DNA from: CAZVUW01 sp964629825 | Lineage (GTDB): Bacteria > Actinomycetota > Nitriliruptoria > Euzebyales > Egibacteraceae | Direction of reading: 5' to 3' | Length of the DNA: 62,150 nucleotides | NCBI GenBank assembly: GCA_964629825.1 | Contig: CAZVUW010000004.1 | Coordinates: 1-62,150, forward strand | Shown: piece by piece, positions 59,101-62,150 of the stretch | How positions within the stretch are numbered: position 1 is the first letter of the stretch | How the letters are laid out: each line of letters opens with the position of its first letter | Made by a program: the position numbers and the translations under genes | Notes under the pieces: generated by a model | Databases searched by the model: none | Seen by the model: the letters and a program-made list of their open reading frames with translations, nothing else | What the model was told of the DNA's origin: nothing

Positions 59101-59774
59101 AGCGTGACGCCGAGCTGGCCGAGCAGGAGGAGCGGCTGGTCCGGCGGATCGGGCTGCTGGGCGCTGTGAACCCCCTTGCCCTGGAGGAGTTCGCCGCGCT
59201 CCAGGAGCGCCACCGCTTCCTCACCGAGCAGCTCGAGGACCTCAGCGCCTCGCGGGCCGACCTCCTGGAGGTCGTCAAGGCCGTGGACACGCGCGTCCGC
59301 GAGGTCTTCGCTGCGGCCTTCGCCGACGTCGCCGCGCACTTCGAGGTCATCTTCCCGCGCCTGTTCCCGGGCGGTGAAGGGCGTCTGCTGCTGACCGACC
59401 CGGACGACCTGCTTAACACCGGGATCGAGGTCGAGGCGCGACCGGCCGGCAAACGCGTCAAGCGGCTCTCGCTGCTGTCCGGCGGCGAGCGCTCGCTGAC
59501 GGCCCTGGCGATGCTCTTCGCGATCTTCGCCGCGCGCCCGTCGCCCTTCTACGTTCTGGACGAGGTCGAGGCGGCGCTGGACGACGTCAACCTGCAGCGC
59601 TTCCTGGACGTCGTCAGCGACTTCCGCACCACCAGCCAGCTCATCATCGTCTCCCACCAGAAGCGGACCATGGAGATCGCCGACGTGCTGTACGGCATCT
59701 CCATGCGCGGAGACGGCGTCTCCAAGGTCATCTCCGAGCGCCTGGATCAGCGCCAGCCGCTGTCCTCGGGCTGA
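56190..59774 (+). CDS. smc: Chromosome segregation ATPase SMC
   Basis: 1194 aa. Walker A is GPNGSGKS at 31-38 in VVVGPNGSGKSNIVDALTW. The N-terminal head ends with GLGREAHTIVGQGRLDAVLN, a long coiled coil follows, the hinge lies around residues 505-640 (LDGVLGPLADHV), then a second coiled coil. The C-terminal head has the ABC signature LSLLSGGERSLTALAMLFA and Walker B FYVLDEVEAALDDVN. TTG 56190 is the start. Condensin for chromosome segregation; ScpA/ScpB are not in view. Followed by the CDF gene and ftsY. Confidence 0.97.
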   Translation: MHLKSLTLRGFKSFAERTALTFEPGITVVVGPNGSGKSNIVDALTWVLGSASAKNLRGGSMADVIFAGSPSKPALGRAQVEILIDNSDGALPIEFSEVAVSRTIFASGENRYAINDVECRALDVAELLSDTGLGREAHTIVGQGRLDAVLNARPEDRRAFIEEAAGILKHRRRKERALRKIAQVEAHLERLNDLARELRRNLRPLERQAEAARKHAELARELRELRLLRAVRELDVLERRWESEQAAQSASDSRLAELEQAVAAVQQEEAALEAEVARLSPAARAAAETHFRLSNLVERYRGLTERIAERRKGLTEAVEEPVAGRDPAELRARAEQERATLAATAAERAAALERLEAAEQARRGAEQARRAHEQAAAAEARRRTQARERLLRWEGEVAALRSALAQAASEEGRLASQFSGLEARRTELVHDVAAVKSEIQRLDRDGTILAQQLAAAEAVVSRRQEVAAQAARAERELERRRASLEARADALRAASQEATEGASALLAAAEEGRLDGVLGPLADHVRVAHGMGRAVAAALGPLGDAVIVESRASARAAVGFVTEERAGRVLLLAASDAADAADRVGERSDRDRELAALGARPLSEALHARPDVALALQAALEGVYAVEDFDAACRLAAAYPSCAFVSVAGEIAGPRGYAGGSASSSSAVLSRAAAEQAEAELEVVSSELLVAHRKLGDADRELDSARHELDAATAAMQECDAQLTSAAERLGRLEKELATCDRELGLLRKQSEDLAGEIAERRERLAALEARGAEVALDGAEEDEGPDLEAERLDDEVAAAREAEVQARLALGAVQAREQELQRSISALEAEADQVERQLTERERRRIERLAAIERCGQLAELAARALAAAEQSLALAARERDRLDEERAQRQAQLGALRASGREANERLAKLRDYRHAEELRRAELRHELDEVRGRLLDLEADPDAALAEARRASAEAGEDEAAPLGGGEERDAELAEQEERLVRRIGLLGAVNPLALEEFAALQERHRFLTEQLEDLSASRADLLEVVKAVDTRVREVFAAAFADVAAHFEVIFPRLFPGGEGRLLLTDPDDLLNTGIEVEARPAGKRVKRLSLLSGGERSLTALAMLFAIFAARPSPFYVLDEVEAALDDVNLQRFLDVVSDFRTTSQLIIVSHQKRTMEIADVLYGISMRGDGVSKVISERLDQRQPLSSG

Positions 59775-59812
59775 GTCCCCGGACTGAGCGCCCGGGCTCT
59801 GCGGGGCCTACC

Positions 59813-59846
59813 TATGCTTGAGGGCAGGTTGCGAGCGGTTCGCAAC
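59813..59846 (+). promoter_or_regulatory. Promoter and inverted repeat before the leader ORF
   Basis: TATGCT (59813-59818) is a -10 box. GTTGCGA (59828-59834) and TCGCAAC (59840-59846) form 7-bp arms with a 5-base centre, at or just after the transcription start. Suitable for a metalloregulator operator or a small mRNA hairpin. Confidence 0.5.
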
Positions 59847-59856
59847 AAGGAGGGAC

Positions 59857-59916
59857 ATGACCCACGAGGGAGTCGCCTCCGCCCCTGCGGCCGAGGCGGC
59901 GGCGGTGCAGCCGTGA
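59857..59916 (+). CDS. 19-codon leader peptide upstream of the cation-efflux gene
   Basis: ATG 59857 has AAGGAGGG directly upstream, the strongest SD near this operon. The frame MTHEGVASAPAAEAAAVQP ends with TGA at 59914-59916, overlapping the GTG (59913) of the transporter (GTGA). Such an arrangement couples translation of the transporter to the leader. An assembly frameshift fusing them is the alternative. Confidence 0.55.
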   Translation: MTHEGVASAPAAEAAAVQP

Positions 59917-60824
59917 GCGCACACGGACACGGCGCGACCCCAGCGGTCAGCGCTGGCGGCCGCCACCGGCGCCGCCTGCTGGTGGCCTTCCTGCTGGTCG
60001 CCGCCTTCTTCGTCGTCGAGCTGGTCGGGGGGCTGCTGACCGGCTCGCTGGCGCTGCTGGGCGACGCCGGGCACATGCTGACCGACGTCCTCGGGCTCGG
60101 CATGGCGTTGGCCGCGATCTCGGTCGCGGCCTCCGCGCGGCACCACCCCCAGCGCAGCTTCGGGCTGTATCGCCTGGAGATCCTCGCCGCCCTGGCCAAC
60201 GCCGCCCTGCTGCTCGGCGTGGCCGGCTACGTCATCTACGAAGGCGTGCGCAGGCTCACCGAACCGCCCGAGGTCGCGGTCGGGCCGATGCTCCTCATCG
60301 CCAGCGCCGGCCTGGTCGTCAACATCATCGCCGGCCTGCTGCTGCACGAAGGCGCGAAGGACAGCCTGAACCTGCGCGGCGCCTACCTCGAGGTGCTGTC
60401 CGACCTGCTGGCGTCGGTGGGCGTGATCGTCGCCGGGCTGGTGCTGCTTCTGACAGGCTGGCCGTACGCCGACCCGATCGCCGCGCTGGCGGTGGGCGTC
60501 TTCATCGTCCCGCGCGCGCTGCGTCTCGGCGGCGAAGCGCTGCGGGTGCTCCTCCAGGCCGCACCGTCGCACCTGCCCGTGGAGGACGTGCGGGCGGAGC
60601 TCGAGGGCCTCGAGGGGGTCGTCGAGGTCCACGACCTGCACGTCTGGACCCTCACCTCGGCGATGGAGGTTGTGTCGGCGCACATCGTCGTGCGGGACGA
60701 CGTCGAGCTGCACGACGCCCTCGATCGCGCCAGGGATCTGCTCCAGAAGACCTACGGCGTCGAGCACGCCACCCTCCAGGTGGAGCCGGACACCCACATG
60801 GGCTGCGAGCGCGTGACCTGGTGA
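59913..60824 (+). CDS. Cation diffusion facilitator (CDF) metal-efflux protein
   Basis: 303 aa with six TM helices. Metal site in TM2: LALLGDAGHMLTDVLGLGMA (HxxxD), and in TM5 VLSDLLASVGVIV (the D of the second HxxxD-type pair is kept, the other position varies). The N-terminus starts SAHGHGATPAV with two His, and the C-terminal cytoplasmic domain has VVEVHDLHVWTLTSAMEV with metal-binding His. Zn2+ export is most likely. It is translated from GTG 59913 coupled to the leader peptide. A small inverted repeat lies upstream. Confidence 0.93.
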   Translation: MSAHGHGATPAVSAGGRHRRRLLVAFLLVAAFFVVELVGGLLTGSLALLGDAGHMLTDVLGLGMALAAISVAASARHHPQRSFGLYRLEILAALANAALLLGVAGYVIYEGVRRLTEPPEVAVGPMLLIASAGLVVNIIAGLLLHEGAKDSLNLRGAYLEVLSDLLASVGVIVAGLVLLLTGWPYADPIAALAVGVFIVPRALRLGGEALRVLLQAAPSHLPVEDVRAELEGLEGVVEVHDLHVWTLTSAMEVVSAHIVVRDDVELHDALDRARDLLQKTYGVEHATLQVEPDTHMGCERVTW

Positions 60825-60939
60825 TCGCGCTGCCCGCACCGGCCGCCGCCTTCGGAGCGATCGGCTCGCTCAACTAGGCTTGCTGAGCCGGCGGCGCTGG
60901 GCAGGATCGCCGCGGCCGACCGATCGAGCTGGAGCCCTG

Positions 60940-62150
60940 ATGGAACCTCTTCTTCTGGCAATCGTCATCGCAATCGCCGTCATCGTGCTGGTGGCGGGGC
61001 TGCTCACGTCCTCCCTGCGCAAGCGCGGCACGGTCGCCACGGAGGAGCAGTTCGACAAGGAGCTGCGCGCGCGGTCACCGCAGGGCACCGACGTCCTACC
61101 GGGTCGCCCGACCGAGGGCTCGACCCTCGAACCGGTCGACATCATCGAGGGGCAGGAGCCCGCCGATGTCGACACCCCCACCGGACCGCCGCTGGCCGAG
61201 GCCGGGCCCGCCACACTCGAGCCGCCGGTCGAGGAGCTGCCCACGCTCGAGCCGGAGGTCGAGGAGGCGCCCCTGTCGACGATGGAGCGCTTCCGCCTGC
61301 GACTCGGGCGCACGCGCAACGTCTTCGGCGCGCGGATCGCCGGCATCTTCGGCCGCGGCATCAGCGAGGAGGCGTGGGAGGAGCTCGAGGAGTCCCTGAT
61401 CGCCGCCGACGTCGGCGTTGAGGCGAGCCTGGAGATCGTCGAGGCGCTGCGCCAGCGCGCCAAGGAGGAGGGCCTGCGCACCGGCGACGAGGCCATGGCG
61501 CTGCTGAAGGAGGTCCTGCGCCTGGAGCTGTCCGTCGCCGACCGCTCCCTGAAGCGCCGTCCCGACGGGACGACCGTCTGGCTCGTCACCGGTGTGAACG
61601 GGACCGGCAAGACGACCTCGATCGGCAAGCTCGCCGCACGGCACACCCGCGCCGGGGAGAAGGTCGTGCTGGCCGCGGCCGACACCTTCCGCGCAGCCGC
61701 CTCGGAGCAGCTGCAGCTGTGGGGCGAGCGCGCCGGCGCCCGGGTGGTCCGCCACGACCAGGGCGCCGATCCCGCCGCGGTCGCCTTCGACGGCTACGCG
61801 GCCGCACGGGCCGCCGGGGCGGACCTGCTCCTGGTCGACACCGCCGGGCGCCTCCAGAACAAGCGCGAGCTGATGGACGAGCTGCGCAAGGTCAAGCGCG
61901 TCCTGGAGCGCGAGGCGGGGCCCTGCGACGAGGTGCTGCTGGTCCTCGACGGCACCACCGGTCAGAACGGGCTGTCACAGGCCAAGGCGTTCATGGAGGC
62001 CGTGGACGTCACCGGCGTGATCCTGACCAAGCTCGATGGCACCGCCAAGGGCGGCATCGTGATCGCCATCCAGCGCACCCTCGGCCTGCCGGTGAAGCTG
62101 GTCGGGCTCGGGGAGGACATCGACGACCTCGCCGACTTCGACCCCGACGC
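60940..62150 (+). CDS. ftsY: Signal recognition particle receptor FtsY (3' truncated by window edge)
   Basis: SRP-receptor GTPase. Unlike E. coli FtsY it begins with a TM anchor (LLLAIVIAIAVIVLVAGLL), then an acidic Pro/Glu-rich linker. The N domain starts around MERFRLRLGRTRNVFGARIA. The G domain has TGVNGTGKTTSIGKLA (G1), ADTFRAAASEQL (I-box), LVDTAGRLQNKRELMDEL (G3), and TKLDGTAKGG (G4), ending GLGEDIDDLADFD at the window edge, near the natural end. ATG 60940 has GGAG upstream. The smc-ftsY order is typical. Confidence 0.96.
   Translation, partial: MEPLLLAIVIAIAVIVLVAGLLTSSLRKRGTVATEEQFDKELRARSPQGTDVLPGRPTEGSTLEPVDIIEGQEPADVDTPTGPPLAEAGPATLEPPVEELPTLEPEVEEAPLSTMERFRLRLGRTRNVFGARIAGIFGRGISEEAWEELEESLIAADVGVEASLEIVEALRQRAKEEGLRTGDEAMALLKEVLRLELSVADRSLKRRPDGTTVWLVTGVNGTGKTTSIGKLAARHTRAGEKVVLAAADTFRAAASEQLQLWGERAGARVVRHDQGADPAAVAFDGYAAARAAGADLLLVDTAGRLQNKRELMDELRKVKRVLEREAGPCDEVLLVLDGTTGQNGLSQAKAFMEAVDVTGVILTKLDGTAKGGIVIAIQRTLGLPVKLVGLGEDIDDLADFDPD

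Noticed and set aside
56853..59657. 934-codon minus-strand frame over smc
   Set aside because: Antisense of the coiled-coil part of smc; Leu/Gly/Ala-rich, no motifs. The smc frame has both Walker motifs and the ABC signature.

Overview
The window is 62 kb of very GC-rich DNA with a dense actinobacterial gene set: a HrdB/SigB-type sigma factor, a SepIVA-like protein next to coaD, the rpmF-plsX-acpP-rnc-fpg-smc-ftsY block, FbiD/CofC for coenzyme F420, holin-X/DUF4235 proteins, and many leaderless or TANNNT-type promoters. A GatB fragment at the left edge and one glutamyl-tRNA synthetase beside tRNA-Gln and tRNA-Glu suggest indirect Gln-tRNA synthesis. I infer a deep-branching actinobacterium (Nitriliruptoria/Egibacter-like is a guess from content). 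The sequence is a draft scaffold with six runs of exactly 100 N; two of them are flanked by identical 55-nt ends, so they look like assembler overlaps rather than real missing sequence.

Layout. 1-6.2 kb: gatB end, a polyprenyl diphosphate synthase, a YjbQ protein, then a structured AT-richer leader, a 29-aa hydrophobic peptide ending in Trp, a multi-TM HPK7 kinase and a NarL/LuxR regulator. 6.6-12.6 kb: PLP enzyme, metF, serA, a second 2-hydroxyacid dehydrogenase whose start is made of translated 39-bp tandem repeats, and a CbiX-type chelatase. 12.6-18 kb: a complete 2-oxoacid dehydrogenase operon (E1alpha, E1beta, E2, E3) behind a candidate operator. 18-24.9 kb: YcaQ-like protein, an unknown protein, SNF2 helicase plus SWIM partner, and two envelope-type proteins. 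25-36 kb: sigma factor, oxidoreductase, small regulators, a CopD-type operon, ilvE, a transporter and an FAH-family enzyme. 36.3-38.7 kb: gltX, two tRNAs, a strong terminator and a cluster of palindromic repeats. 39-45.6 kb: F420, phospholipid, cell-wall and thiamine enzymes, with rpmB opposed to them. 45.9-62 kb: recG, rsmD, coaD, sepIVA-like, DUF177, rpmF, plsX, acpP, rnc, an Fpg-like protein, a J-domain protein, a hydrolase, smc, a CDF metal transporter with a leader ORF, and ftsY running off the edge.

Most genes are ordinary housekeeping. The points that stand out are: (1) the Trp-ended mini-peptide upstream of an HPK7/NarL pair, with a polyprenyl synthase just upstream, an arrangement that resembles ComQXPA pheromone loci; (2) an Fpg-family protein in the conserved rnc-fpg-smc position that lacks almost every known catalytic residue; (3) a start codon embedded in a translated tandem repeat; (4) two families of dispersed palindromes; (5) a leader peptide coupled to a cation-efflux gene; and (6) a long structured leader upstream of a 72-aa coiled-coil gene.
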